Part shown: positions 20,584-30,696 of the stretch, in pieces
Layout: every line of letters starts with the position of its first letter
How positions within the stretch are numbered: the stretch's first letter is position 1
NCBI GenBank assembly: GCA_020637805.1
Contig: JACKJU010000008.1
Location: 147,873 to 211,872 of the forward strand
DNA from: Nitratireductor sp.
GTDB lineage: Bacteria; Pseudomonadota; Alphaproteobacteria; Rhizobiales; Rhizobiaceae
Reading direction: 5' to 3'
DNA: 64,000 nt
Notes under the pieces: generated by a model
Told to the model about the DNA's origin: nothing
The model's database searches: none
The model's input: the letters and a program-made list of their open reading frames with translations, nothing else
Position numbers and translations under genes: made by a program

Positions 20584-21258
20584 TCAGTTTACCGTTTCAA
20601 GTCGTCCGTGATCGTAATCTCGCACGGTCTTAACGAAAGCGCGAATCTTTTCAATGGATTTCACGCCGGGGGCGGATTCGACACCTGAAGAAATGTCCAC
20701 AGCGCAAGCCCCTGATATGCTCAGCGCTTCGTCTACGTTGGAAGCATCGAGCCCGCCAGAAAGCATGTAGCCGCCCGGGACCTGGAAATTCCGCAGGAGT
20801 TTCCAGTCGAAAGTCACCCCGTTGCCGCCGGGAAGCATTGAACCGGCAGGCGGACGGGCATCGAAGAGAAACCGGTCTGCAATGCCATGCCAGGGCGCGG
20901 TAGCCTGCAGATCGGCGGCGGATGAAATGGCAAAAGCCTTCATTACCGGCAGGCCGAAACGGGCCTTTACCGCTGCTACTCGCTCGGGCGTCTCGCGGCC
21001 ATGCAACTGCAGCATGGAGGGATTCATCTCACCGACAATCCGCTCCAGCAAACCGTCGCTGGCATTGACGGTGACGGCAACGGTTCTTGCCTTGTTCTCA
21101 GCGAAACGGGCGAGATCGGCAGCCTGCTGCACGGTCACGTTTCGCGGGCTTTTCTCAAAGAAAATGAAGCCGACTTTATCCGCCCCTGCCTCAAGCGCTG
21201 CAGCGAGACTGAGGCGTTCGGAAAGACCGCAAATCTTTATCTCGGTTCTGTCGGGCAT
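20584..21258 (-). CDS. trpF: Phosphoribosylanthranilate isomerase
   Basis: A 224-residue TIM-barrel isomerase of the tryptophan pathway. The catalytic Cys is in IKICGLSE and the general-acid Asp is in RFLFDARPPAG. Strand-7/8 phosphate-binding motifs are GGYMLSGGLDASNV and DISSGVESAPGVKS. It is the first gene of the trpF-trpB-cutA-trpA run. No ribosome site is visible, and a TATAG-like box ends only a few nt before the start codon, so the start may be weakly used or the mRNA almost leaderless. Confidence 0.94.
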   Translation of the reverse strand: MPDRTEIKICGLSERLSLAAALEAGADKVGFIFFEKSPRNVTVQQAADLARFAENKARTVAVTVNASDGLLERIVGEMNPSMLQLHGRETPERVAAVKARFGLPVMKAFAISSAADLQATAPWHGIADRFLFDARPPAGSMLPGGNGVTFDWKLLRNFQVPGGYMLSGGLDASNVDEALSISGACAVDISSGVESAPGVKSIEKIRAFVKTVRDYDHGRLETVN

Positions 21259-21360
21259 TCTATAATCAAGCTTGACGGGTTTGTGACGCGTTGCCGGTGA
21301 ACTTGCACGATTCCGGCCCGCTGTCCAGTTCCCGCGGGCACCCAGGGTTGTGCACAGGCG

Positions 21361-22116
21361 TCAGAGTTCGACCGCGTGCAGGCGGTGTCCGTTTGCCTTG
21401 AGCCATGCCTTGTGGGCATCCATGTCCGGACAGATTTCGCGGACCAGGCTCCAGAACCGGTCCGAATGATTCATCTCCCGCAGGTGTGCAACTTCGTGCG
21501 CTGCCAGATAGTCCAGAACCTCAGGCGGCGCCATGATGATGCGCCATGAAAACGACAGGGTCCGCGTGGTCGAGCACGAGCCCCAACGGCTGGTCGTATC
21601 GGTGATACGGATCTGCCTTGCCCGAACGTCCAGCGCGCGCGAATGGCGCATCACCGCCTCGTTGAGTTCGGCGCGCGCACGTTTTTTCAGGAAATCGGTG
21701 AGCTTGCGCCCGACATGGGAGGGTTCGCCGGGCACCAGAAGGCTCGGATCGCCGGCAACGAGCCTGGCCTCGACAACGCCGCGCATGCGATCGAGATGAA
21801 CGACCCGGTGATCGACACCGAGATAGGGGATGAGCGCACCTTCGGCCAATTTGACCGTTTCAGGCAGACGCGAAATCCTTGCTGCCGCCCAGGCCTTGTT
21901 GCGTTCCAGGAAGCGGTCGAGAGAAGCCTCCGAAACATGGGGCGGCATGGTGACCTTCAATCCGCCACCGGGCTGCACGCGAAGCGTGATACGCGTGGCG
22001 CGCGGGTGAACGGAAACCCTGACGGCAACCTCGCGGCCATCAAGCTCCAGAAGACGGTCGCCAACCGCAGGTGCAGGTTTCTTACCGCTGTTGTTCCTGA
22101 ACAGTCCAAGCGCCAT
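21361..22116 (-). CDS. YgjP-like M48-family metallopeptidase (SprT-like zinc protease)
   Basis: A 251-residue protein of the YgjP/DUF45 family. The zinc site is AAHEVAHLREMNHSDRFW (HExxH then a downstream His) preceded by RWGSCSTTRTLSFSWRI, the family signature. The N-terminal half forms the usual beta-rich region. ATG 22116 is chosen because AGGAAA stands just upstream; the frame is open to 22290. No signal peptide is seen, so it is probably cytoplasmic. The substrate is unknown. It is 102 nt upstream of trpF and may share or border its promoter. Confidence 0.87.
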   Translation of the reverse strand: MALGLFRNNSGKKPAPAVGDRLLELDGREVAVRVSVHPRATRITLRVQPGGGLKVTMPPHVSEASLDRFLERNKAWAAARISRLPETVKLAEGALIPYLGVDHRVVHLDRMRGVVEARLVAGDPSLLVPGEPSHVGRKLTDFLKKRARAELNEAVMRHSRALDVRARQIRITDTTSRWGSCSTTRTLSFSWRIIMAPPEVLDYLAAHEVAHLREMNHSDRFWSLVREICPDMDAHKAWLKANGHRLHAVEL

Positions 22117-22240
22117 GTCGTTTCCTGGTGGAGGGCCGCCAAAGGCTGCCGGGCCATGGTTGGCACCCGCCTTCAGACGGGAACAGCATAACTGATTCAC
22201 GATATGGCCGGAAGTGTGGAGCCTTGTTGACACAGGCCCT

Positions 22241-22275
22241 AAAAAAACGAAGCCCGCCGTCAGACGGCGGGCTTC
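22241..22275 (-). terminator. Rho-independent terminator after the DUF2852 gene
   Basis: Arms GAAGCCCGCCGTC (22249-22261) and GACGGCGGGCTTC (22263-22275) form a 13-bp perfect inverted repeat around one base. A run of seven A at 22241-22247 gives the U-tract on the minus strand. It serves the gene that ends at 22308. Confidence 0.9.
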
Positions 22276-22307
22276 CGTTTGCTGTCGCATTACGCGCCGG
22301 CGGACAT

Positions 22308-22772
22308 TCAGACCTTGGGAACACCCGAGGTCTTGCCGTCATCCTTGCCCGACTTGCTGCGCGCATTGTAGGCCTTCATGAATTCGTCGAATTCCTTCTG
22401 GTCACGTGCACGGTGCAGTTCGCGAAGATGCTCGTCAAACTCCTGACGCATGGCGTCGAGCTTGCGGCGTTCTTCCTCGAGGCGGGAAATCTCGGCTTCG
22501 CGCCAGTCGTCGAAGGCCACATTGCCGGTGCGGCTGAAACCGCGTTCGCCACGGCAGAAGCCGAAGGCACGGTCGGTCTTGCGGTTGACGTCGTCCTTGA
22601 AAGTGTCAAGACGGTCACCCCACAGAACATAGGCGAGCATGGCAAGGCCAAGTGGCCAGAACACCATGAAGCCGATGATCATCAGGCCGATTGTCGCTGG
22701 CGTCCAAGCCGGGCGGATCATCGCCTGAGTAGCGCTCTTGTAACGACGGCCTTCCTGATAGGTCGTGTTCAT
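22308..22772 (-). CDS. DUF2852 membrane protein
   Basis: A 154-residue protein typical of alphaproteobacteria. One hydrophobic hairpin or long helix (about 25-50, TIGLMIIGFMVFWPLGLAML) is followed by a short loop with DRLDTFKDD, then a long charged helical region (about 85-140) rich in Glu/Arg that may form a coiled coil. Function is unknown. ATG 22772 is preferred; an in-frame GTG at 22784 is possible because AAGGGG overlaps it. It is a single-gene unit ended by a strong terminator. Confidence 0.82.
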   Translation of the reverse strand: MNTTYQEGRRYKSATQAMIRPAWTPATIGLMIIGFMVFWPLGLAMLAYVLWGDRLDTFKDDVNRKTDRAFGFCRGERGFSRTGNVAFDDWREAEISRLEEERRKLDAMRQEFDEHLRELHRARDQKEFDEFMKAYNARSKSGKDDGKTSGVPKV

Positions 22773-22926
22773 TTCTAGTTTCACCCCTTTGTGAATGAGC
22801 CCTTGGGCGGACCCGGCCAGGCAGCAGTCATTACCGCCTCTTCACCAAGATGGGGATTACCTAGGGTCAGTTCAAGAAAAATCGAAATTCCTCCGATTTC
22901 TCAAGCACATGACCATTTTACAGCGA

Positions 22927-24159
22927 CTATTTCTTGTGGCTGTTCATGAAATCGGAGATCCGCGGAGCGATCTCGGCGCGGAATCTCGAACCGTTGAACA
23001 CGCCGTAGTGGCCCACCTTGGGCTGCATGTAATGCTGGCGTTTGGATTCATCGAGACCGGTGCAAAGGTCGTGCGCAGCCTTGGTGTGCCCAAGGCCGGT
23101 GATATCGTCATTCTCGCCCTCGACGGTGAACAGGGCAGTGTTCACGATCTTCGAGCAATCCACCCTCGTCTGGCCGTGATGCATCAACTCTCCCTTTGGC
23201 AGGGAATGCTTGATGAAGACCTCGTCGACGGTTTCGAGATAGAACTTGGAATCGAGATCCATGACGGCGAGATATTCATCGTAGAATTCGCGGTGCTTTT
23301 CTGCCGAATCGCCATCATCCTTGATCAAATGATTGAAGAAATCATGTTGGGCCGTGATGTGGCGGTCGAGGTTCATGGACATGAAACCCGACAATTGCAG
23401 GAAGCCTGGATAGACATCGCGGCCGAAGCCCGCATGCGGGAACGGCACCTTCATGATCACATTGTCGCGGAACCATTCGATTGGCTTCTCCGACGCCAGC
23501 TTGTTCACGGCAGTCGGGTTTTCGCGCGTGTCGATTGGGCCGCCCATCAGCGTCATGGATGCCGGCGCAAACTGGTCGCCCTGAGCCTCCATCAGCGCTA
23601 CGGCGGCAAGCACAGGCACGGATGGCTGGCAAACCGCCATCACATGGGTACCCTCGCCCAGGAAATGCAGCATGTTGATGACATAGTCGATGTAGTCCGA
23701 AAGACCGAATTTACCTTCGGAAGCAGGCACAAGCCGGGCATCGGTCCAGTCCGTGATATAGACATCGGCGTATTCCGACATGGTCTGCACCGTGCCGCGC
23801 AGGAGCGTGGCATAGTGGCCGGACATCGGCGCCACGATCAGCAGGCGCGGCCCCTGGGCCTTGCCGGGAGGCAGCGCGCGTTCGAAATGCAGCAAATCAC
23901 AGAATGGACGCGACCAGACCTTCTTCTGCGTAACCTCGACGGGTATGCCGTTCACATTCGTCTGGGTGATCCCGAATTCCGGCTTGCCATAGCGTCGGGT
24001 GGCACGCTCGAACACTTCCGCCGTCGCCGCAAGCTGGCGGCCCGGTATCGTGTTCGAAACCGGGTTGAGCGGGTTCGTGTAGAAGAGATGCGTCGCCTCA
24101 GCCATCGCGCGCCAGGGCGCAATAGCTGCGTGGGAAATCTCGTAAAGTTGATAGAACAT
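22927..24159 (-). CDS. phaZ: Intracellular polyhydroxyalkanoate depolymerase
   Basis: A 410-residue intracellular PHB depolymerase that breaks down stored polyhydroxybutyrate. It begins with the typical MFYQLYEISHAAIAPWRAMA. The alpha/beta-hydrolase core shows LLIVAPMSGHYATLLRGTV, DVYITDWTDARLVP, the nucleophile region HVMAVCQPSVP (Cys nucleophile, as in intracellular depolymerases), and the C-terminal VGHYGVFNGSRFR with the catalytic His. ATG 24159 has AGGATAG upstream and is better than the longer frame to 24222. A palindrome lies 47 bp upstream of the start. It is transcribed alone. Confidence 0.92.
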   Translation of the reverse strand: MFYQLYEISHAAIAPWRAMAEATHLFYTNPLNPVSNTIPGRQLAATAEVFERATRRYGKPEFGITQTNVNGIPVEVTQKKVWSRPFCDLLHFERALPPGKAQGPRLLIVAPMSGHYATLLRGTVQTMSEYADVYITDWTDARLVPASEGKFGLSDYIDYVINMLHFLGEGTHVMAVCQPSVPVLAAVALMEAQGDQFAPASMTLMGGPIDTRENPTAVNKLASEKPIEWFRDNVIMKVPFPHAGFGRDVYPGFLQLSGFMSMNLDRHITAQHDFFNHLIKDDGDSAEKHREFYDEYLAVMDLDSKFYLETVDEVFIKHSLPKGELMHHGQTRVDCSKIVNTALFTVEGENDDITGLGHTKAAHDLCTGLDESKRQHYMQPKVGHYGVFNGSRFRAEIAPRISDFMNSHKK

Positions 24160-24206
24160 GGTCGAACTATCCTGTTTGCCCGCCTTCAAATTGACGGGCA
24201 TCCTTA

Positions 24207-24221
24207 TGTTGCAGTGCAACA
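24207..24221. promoter_or_regulatory. Perfect palindrome TGTTGCA-N-TGCAACA upstream of phaZ
   Basis: A 15-bp palindrome with 7-bp arms lies 47 bp before the phaZ start. Its TGC/GCA content resembles sites reported for the PHB-responsive repressor PhaR in alphaproteobacteria, which controls PHB genes. The assignment to PhaR is inference; no phaR gene is in the window. Confidence 0.5.
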
Positions 24222-24285
24222 AACATATAGGATAGCTTTACAAAAAGCAAAGAAGAAAGCAAATCCTGCACGATTTGCCGGTTTT

Positions 24286-25011
24286 TCAAGCGTTTTGAGC
24301 TGTTTCCATCTCCGCCACAATCGTGTTTGCGGCTGAAACGGGGTCGTGAGCGGCGTTGACCGGGCGCCCGATGACAAGGTGGGTAGCGCCTGCGGCAAGC
24401 GCTTCAGCGGGCGTCATTACCCGTTTCTGGTCACCCTTCTCCGAACCTGCGGGGCGAATCCCCGGCGTTACGATTGCCATGTCCGGCCCAAGGACGCTGC
24501 GCAGCATCGCCGCTTCATGCGCCGAGGCAACCACCCCGCACATGCCGGCGGCGCGGGCATCTGCCGCGCGGGCAGCGACCATCTCTTCCGCTCTTGAGGC
24601 GTAGCCGGCATCGGCCAGATCGCCATCGTCCATGGAGGTAAGAACGGTGACACCCAGGAGACAGACCCCGGAACCGTTCGCGCCTGCCACGGCGGCGCGC
24701 ATGGCTTTCGGATATGCATGGATGGTCAGCATGTCGATGCCGAGCCTTGCCGCATTGGCAACTGCCTTTTCCACGGTGGCATCGATATCCAGAAGCTTCA
24801 TGTCCAGAAAAACCTGCTTGTCCTCCTGTTTGAGCTGGCGGGCAAGCTCCAATCCGCCGGACAGCACGAGCTGAAAGCCGATCTTGTAGAAGGAAACGCT
24901 GTCGCCAAGCCTGTCTACCAACTGGCGCGCCTCATCCACGCCGGGCAAATCCAGCGCCACGATCATCCGGTCGCGCGCGTTCAGGTCTGCGTATTTACCC
25001 GTTGCAGTCAT
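24286..25011 (-). CDS. pyrF: Orotidine 5'-phosphate decarboxylase
   Basis: A 241-residue TIM-barrel enzyme that makes UMP from OMP in pyrimidine synthesis. The catalytic DxKxxDI motif is FLDMKLLDIDATV, the N-terminal substrate segment is RMIVALDLPG, and phosphate-binding residues are in TPGIRPAGSEKGDQKR and LVIGRPV. Length is usual for the group I enzyme. It stands between phaZ and the FMN reductase with gaps of 126 and 170 nt. Confidence 0.96.
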   Translation of the reverse strand: MTATGKYADLNARDRMIVALDLPGVDEARQLVDRLGDSVSFYKIGFQLVLSGGLELARQLKQEDKQVFLDMKLLDIDATVEKAVANAARLGIDMLTIHAYPKAMRAAVAGANGSGVCLLGVTVLTSMDDGDLADAGYASRAEEMVAARAADARAAGMCGVVASAHEAAMLRSVLGPDMAIVTPGIRPAGSEKGDQKRVMTPAEALAAGATHLVIGRPVNAAHDPVSAANTIVAEMETAQNA

Positions 25012-25181
25012 GGTATTTCCTTCCTGGATCGTGGCACCGCACAGAGGAGCGGCAGGGCGGCCATCGCGGTTTCAAATGCGGTGGAAGCGGGAAAGCGAAT
25101 TTCCTGGTCAATTCCGTTGCTTGATGGCGCCATGCATGCGCAGCACCAAGCTGCATTGCTCAAAACCCGGCGGGCGATTGG

Positions 25182-25766
25182 TTAGCCGAGAAGCCTCGCC
25201 TTTTCAACCAGCGAACGGCAAGCGGCTTCCAGGATCGTGCGCGGACGGCCTTCCTTGAGACTTCCATCCTCATCAAACGCCGTTGACGCATGGGCGAGCG
25301 ACAGCTGCTCGGGAATGACCAGCATTCCCAGCCTCGAAAGCACGTGGCGCAGGTGAGAAAGAGATGAATATCCTCCCATGGCGCCATCGGAGGCAGACGC
25401 GATGGCGCAGGGCTTCGACTTGTAGGGAACCACGGGCTGGCCATTGTGAGTCGATACCCGCGAAATCCAGTCGATCATGTTCTTGGTGAGCGGGGTAAGC
25501 GTGCCGTTGTATTCCGGCCCGACGACCACGATGCCCTGGTGTGAATGGAACTGCCGCGCCAGCCTTACGGCATTTTCGGGCAACCCCTTCTCGGCCTCCA
25601 GGTCCTCGTCCATGAGCGGCAGGGGATAGTCGGAAAGCAGGATGCGTGTCACCGTGCAATCAAGCTTTGCGAGTTCGGCGGCATAGGCGTCGGCCAATTG
25701 CTGGTTGAAGGAGCCCTTGCGATTGGAACCGGCAAGAACGAGAATTCCTGGTGGTTGCTTCGGCAC
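25182..25766 (-). CDS. NADPH-dependent FMN reductase family protein
   Basis: A 194-residue flavodoxin-fold reductase. The FMN phosphate loop is LAGSNRKGSFNQQLA and the second signature is VGPEYNGTLTPLTKNMIDW, as in the ArsH/YieF/chromate-reductase group. GTG 25766 is chosen as the start because AAGGGGG lies just upstream; an ATG further out (25856) lacks a site and would add about 30 residues without family similarity. The natural substrate (quinone, flavin, azo or metal) cannot be told from sequence. Confidence 0.88.
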   Translation of the reverse strand: MPKQPPGILVLAGSNRKGSFNQQLADAYAAELAKLDCTVTRILLSDYPLPLMDEDLEAEKGLPENAVRLARQFHSHQGIVVVGPEYNGTLTPLTKNMIDWISRVSTHNGQPVVPYKSKPCAIASASDGAMGGYSSLSHLRHVLSRLGMLVIPEQLSLAHASTAFDEDGSLKEGRPRTILEAACRSLVEKARLLG

Positions 25767-25806
25767 GTTTCCCCCTTGGTCTCTCTTCTGGATGGTGGGC
25801 GAGGCG

Positions 25807-26436
25807 CTAGCTCCGCCGGTCGCTGGTGTATACCCACAACCGCCCAGGTGGCACATTGCGGAATACCGTGTCGAGAAGCCTGACCCGGAACCGGCCGGGA
25901 ATCGCGCCGATTGGAGGCTTGGGGCTGTAGGAGATCTGGCAGAATTGAGCGCCCTCGGGCATTCGTGCCAGACACGTGTCGATCAGTTCCGCGCCCTTTC
26001 TGCGGTTGACCAGCAACAGCGGAATCGCAGAGATCGTCGCCTGGAAACGGGCCTCCCCAAAGCCGGCGCCCTCAAGGGTCCGGTCGAGGTCGAAAGCATC
26101 TCCCTGAACGAAATTCACGTGCGGGAAATGGTTGGAGAGGTATTTGCAGAATTCGGGGCTGTACTCAACGGAGACCAGTTTTTCCGGCGCCACGCCACGT
26201 TCCAGGATCGCACTTGTCACCGGGCCTGTACCGGGCCCAAGTTCCAGAACGGGAAGGGGATTTGACGGATCGGCCACAGAGGCCATCTGCCTGGCCGCTC
26301 TCGGGCCAGTCGGCTTTATCGAGCCGACCTCACCCGGCTCGCGAAGCCAGCCGCGAATGAACTCGACGTCCTCGCGCAACTTCGTCGTATGCTTCTTGAG
26401 CGGCTTCAGCCTTGCAGCGATACGCTGATTGAACAC
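25807..26436 (-). CDS. pmtA: Class I SAM methyltransferase, probable phospholipid N-methyltransferase PmtA
   Basis: A 209-residue methyltransferase. Motif I is PVLELGPGTGPVTSAIL, followed by LVSVEYSPEFCKYLSNHFPHV and QGDAFDLDRTL, the pattern of the rhizobial PmtA family that methylates phosphatidylethanolamine to phosphatidylcholine at the membrane. N-terminal REDVEFIRGWLREPGEVGSIKP also fits. The start is GTG 26436 with AAGGAG 10 nt upstream. It lies downstream of dnaJ with a 172-nt gap. A related short methyltransferase such as KsgA-like is less likely because it lacks those signatures. Confidence 0.78.
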   Translation of the reverse strand: MFNQRIAARLKPLKKHTTKLREDVEFIRGWLREPGEVGSIKPTGPRAARQMASVADPSNPLPVLELGPGTGPVTSAILERGVAPEKLVSVEYSPEFCKYLSNHFPHVNFVQGDAFDLDRTLEGAGFGEARFQATISAIPLLLVNRRKGAELIDTCLARMPEGAQFCQISYSPKPPIGAIPGRFRVRLLDTVFRNVPPGRLWVYTSDRRS

Positions 26437-26608
26437 TTCAGTGCCGCTCCTTCCCGTCGATGCTGTGAAAGAAATTCAGAGTGTATATACGAACTGGTGA
26501 AGTGCAGGGCAACTCCCCCGAGAGCAGGTGTCTGCAGGCCGTTTGCCGCATCAAGTTGTCCGGCAGGCAGAACCCACCTTCAACCGCGGATTGGCCAGGA
26601 ACGCTCAT

Positions 26609-27745
26609 CTATTCGGCCAGACCGTCGAGAAATTTCTTCATCCGCGAGAAGAACCCGTGGGATTCCGGATTGTTCTCGTGCGAGGAAATCTCGTCGAACT
26701 CCTGCAGCAGCTCCCGCTGGCGCTTGGTAAGGTTCTGCGGCGTCTCGGTGACAACCTGAATATAGAGATCGCCAAAATCGCTGGTGCGCATGACCGGCAT
26801 GCCCTTGGCGCGAAGGCGGAACTGCTTGCCAGTCTGAGTTCCCTCGGGAACCTTGACCCGGGACTTCGAACCATCGAGCGTGCCAACTTCCAGCTGACCG
26901 CCAAGTGCCGCAGTCGTCATCGAGATCGGTATGCGGCAATAGAGATCGGCACCGTCACGCTGGAAAAACTGGTGCGGTTTCACGGTGACGAAAATGTAGA
27001 GATCGCCATTCGGGCCGCCGCGCGCGCCGGCCTCGCCTTCATTGGCAAGGCGAATTCGCACGCCATCCTCGATACCTGCCGGGATGTTGACCGAAAGGTT
27101 GCGTTCGCGGGTAACCCTTCCCTCGCCATGGCAGTCGTCACACGGATCGGAGATCACCTGTCCCCTGCCGTGACACTGCGGACAGGTACGCTCAATGGAG
27201 AAAAACCCGGAGGATGCGCGGACGCGCCCGGCTCCGGCACAGGTGGCGCATGTCTTGGGTTCCGATCCGGGCTTGGCGCCCGTGCCGGAACAGGTTTCGC
27301 AGCTTATGGCCGTCGGCACCGAAATGTCTGCGGTCTTGCCCTCGAAAGCCTCTTCGAGCGAGATTTCCATGTTGTAGCGCAGGTCGGCACCGCGTTCGCG
27401 CCCGTCGCGGCGGCCACGGCCGCGGCCACCCATCATCTCGCCAAACAGGTCCTCGAAGATATCGTGGAAACCGCCGCCGCCAAATCCGCCGGCTGCCCCG
27501 CCGAAACCGCCGCCGCCGTTCTCGAAGGCAGCATGGCCGAACTGGTCATAGGCCGCCCGCTTCTGCGGGTCGCGCAGAATTTCGTAGGCTTCGTTGATTT
27601 CCTTGAAACGGGCTTCGGCGCTTGCATCGCCCGGATTGCGGTCCGGGTGATATTTCATGGCCATCTTCCGGAACGCGCTTTTCAGTTCCTTGTCGTCGGC
27701 ACCGCGCACGACACCCAGAAGCTCGTAATAGTCGATTTTCGACAT
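26609..27745 (-). CDS. dnaJ: Chaperone DnaJ (Hsp40)
   Basis: A 378-residue type I Hsp40 co-chaperone that stimulates DnaK ATPase and delivers unfolded protein. Order: J domain (1-70) with YHPDRNPG; Gly/Phe-rich linker (about 75-100); zinc domain with four CxxCxGxG repeats (CETCSGTG, CATCAGAG, CPQCHGRG, CDDCHGEG); and C-terminal substrate-binding domains. All elements are intact. It is 85 nt after dnaK, separated by a hairpin, in the standard dnaKJ operon. Confidence 0.98.
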   Translation of the reverse strand: MSKIDYYELLGVVRGADDKELKSAFRKMAMKYHPDRNPGDASAEARFKEINEAYEILRDPQKRAAYDQFGHAAFENGGGGFGGAAGGFGGGGFHDIFEDLFGEMMGGRGRGRRDGRERGADLRYNMEISLEEAFEGKTADISVPTAISCETCSGTGAKPGSEPKTCATCAGAGRVRASSGFFSIERTCPQCHGRGQVISDPCDDCHGEGRVTRERNLSVNIPAGIEDGVRIRLANEGEAGARGGPNGDLYIFVTVKPHQFFQRDGADLYCRIPISMTTAALGGQLEVGTLDGSKSRVKVPEGTQTGKQFRLRAKGMPVMRTSDFGDLYIQVVTETPQNLTKRQRELLQEFDEISSHENNPESHGFFSRMKKFLDGLAE

Positions 27746-27783
27746 CCGGCAGGCCTGTCAGGAGTTTGTCCCAGGGAAGGAGA

Positions 27784-27817
27784 AACCCCGGCCGCACCTA
27801 TTGGCACTGCCGGGGTT
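27784..27817 (-). terminator. Intergenic hairpin between dnaK and dnaJ, probable attenuator
   Basis: Arms AACCCCGGC (27784-27792) and GCCGGGGTT (27809-27817), 9 bp with a 16-nt loop, lie between the dnaK stop and the dnaJ start. There is no U-tract, so it is more likely a partial terminator or an mRNA-stabilising structure that gives more DnaK than DnaJ. Confidence 0.6.
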
Positions 27818-27830
27818 CCGGTTCGTATCG

Positions 27831-29747
<1,917 letters not shown>

Positions 29748-30069
29748 TTTATTCTCCTTGTAGCGAACTGCCGGGACCCGTATCGCGCAAAGGCGGATAG
29801 GTTTGATTTCCCGCCTGAAACGCCGGCATCCATGGACAGAACCTTCCTGGATTGTTTGGCTTTGGCCTGCCCTGCGCAAGGCGAAGCAGGCCGTTGCGGC
29901 GTATATAAGGAGCCATTTCCGTACCTGCAAGGCAGTTCGCGGAGGAATCTTCGGCTTGCCAATGGCAACTGCCGCGGACCTTGAATACAGATACTGTGGA
30001 ATGCAGAACCGGGGTGTATTAACCCTTCAACCTACAACGCTCAGCGGTCGGGACGGTGCAATAGACGAC
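29748..30069. other. Divergent dnaK-alkB intergenic region
   Basis: About 320 nt without a gene. It holds the dnaK ribosome site and leader, the RpoH promoter at 29903-29931 and the inverted repeats at 29931-29973. No convincing sigma70 promoter for alkB was found. An open frame in phase with alkB runs through the region from 29803 but has no codon features of its own. Confidence 0.6.
29903..29931 (-). promoter_or_regulatory. RpoH (sigma32) heat-shock promoter of dnaKJ
   Basis: On the minus strand CTTG (29928-29931), an 18-bp spacer, then CTTATAT (29903-29909). This fits the alphaproteobacterial RpoH consensus CTTG-N17/18-CyTATnT exactly. It predicts a leader of about 150 nt before dnaK. A nested inverted repeat (GGCAGTT 29931-29937 / AACTGCC 29967-29973, and TTGCC-AAT-GGCAA 29956-29968) lies just upstream. 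Confidence 0.8.
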
Positions 30070-30696
30070 ATGAGCCTGCTAACCAACGGTGCAAGATGGA
30101 TACCCGGCTTTCTCACACGCGCCGATCAGGAAGAACTTGTCCGGGTTGTTCGCGCAGTAGTGGCCCAAGCTCCACTGTACACACCAGCCATGCCCAAGAC
30201 AGGCAAGGAAATGAGTGTGCGAATGACCAATTGCGGAATTCTGGGATGGGTGACCGACAAGGCTGGTGGCTACCGTTACCAAGCAACACATCCCGTTACC
30301 GGCGACATTTGGCCCGCAATGCCAGAGCTTATTTCTGAACTGTGGCACCGGCTTTCCGGCGTCGATTTCGAACCGGAAGCCTGCCTCGTCAATTTCTACT
30401 CCGAAGGCGCGCGAATGAGCCTGCACCAGGATCGTGACGAGGAAACATTCGACGCGCCGGTGATCTCGATTTCACTCGGCGACAGCTGTCGTTTCAGGAT
30501 CGGTGGAACCAGCCGTTCGGACAAGACAACCTCGTTCAGACTGAACAGCGGCGATGCACTAGTGCTGGGCGGCGATGCACGCCTTGCCTTTCACGGAGTT
30601 GAACGCATCTATCCGGGCACCTCTACCCTGTTGAAGAGCGGCGGACGCATCAACCTGACGATCCGGCGGGTGACGGTACCGGACGGAGGCGCCTGA
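30070..30696 (+). CDS. alkB: DNA repair dioxygenase AlkB
   Basis: A 208-residue Fe(II)/2-oxoglutarate dioxygenase that reverses N1-methyladenine and N3-methylcytosine damage. It follows E. coli AlkB closely: MSVRMTNCGILGWVTD, WPAMPELI, CLVNFYSEGARMSLHQDRDE with the HxD iron ligands, FHGVERI with the distal His, and RINLTIRR with the two Arg that bind 2-oxoglutarate. ATG 30070 gives nearly the family N-terminus; ATG 30001 would add 23 residues and remains possible, neither having a strong ribosome site. The 3' end overlaps the convergent PAP2 gene by 47 nt. No ada or other Ada-regulon gene is nearby. Confidence 0.9.
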   Translation: MSLLTNGARWIPGFLTRADQEELVRVVRAVVAQAPLYTPAMPKTGKEMSVRMTNCGILGWVTDKAGGYRYQATHPVTGDIWPAMPELISELWHRLSGVDFEPEACLVNFYSEGARMSLHQDRDEETFDAPVISISLGDSCRFRIGGTSRSDKTTSFRLNSGDALVLGGDARLAFHGVERIYPGTSTLLKSGGRINLTIRRVTVPDGGA

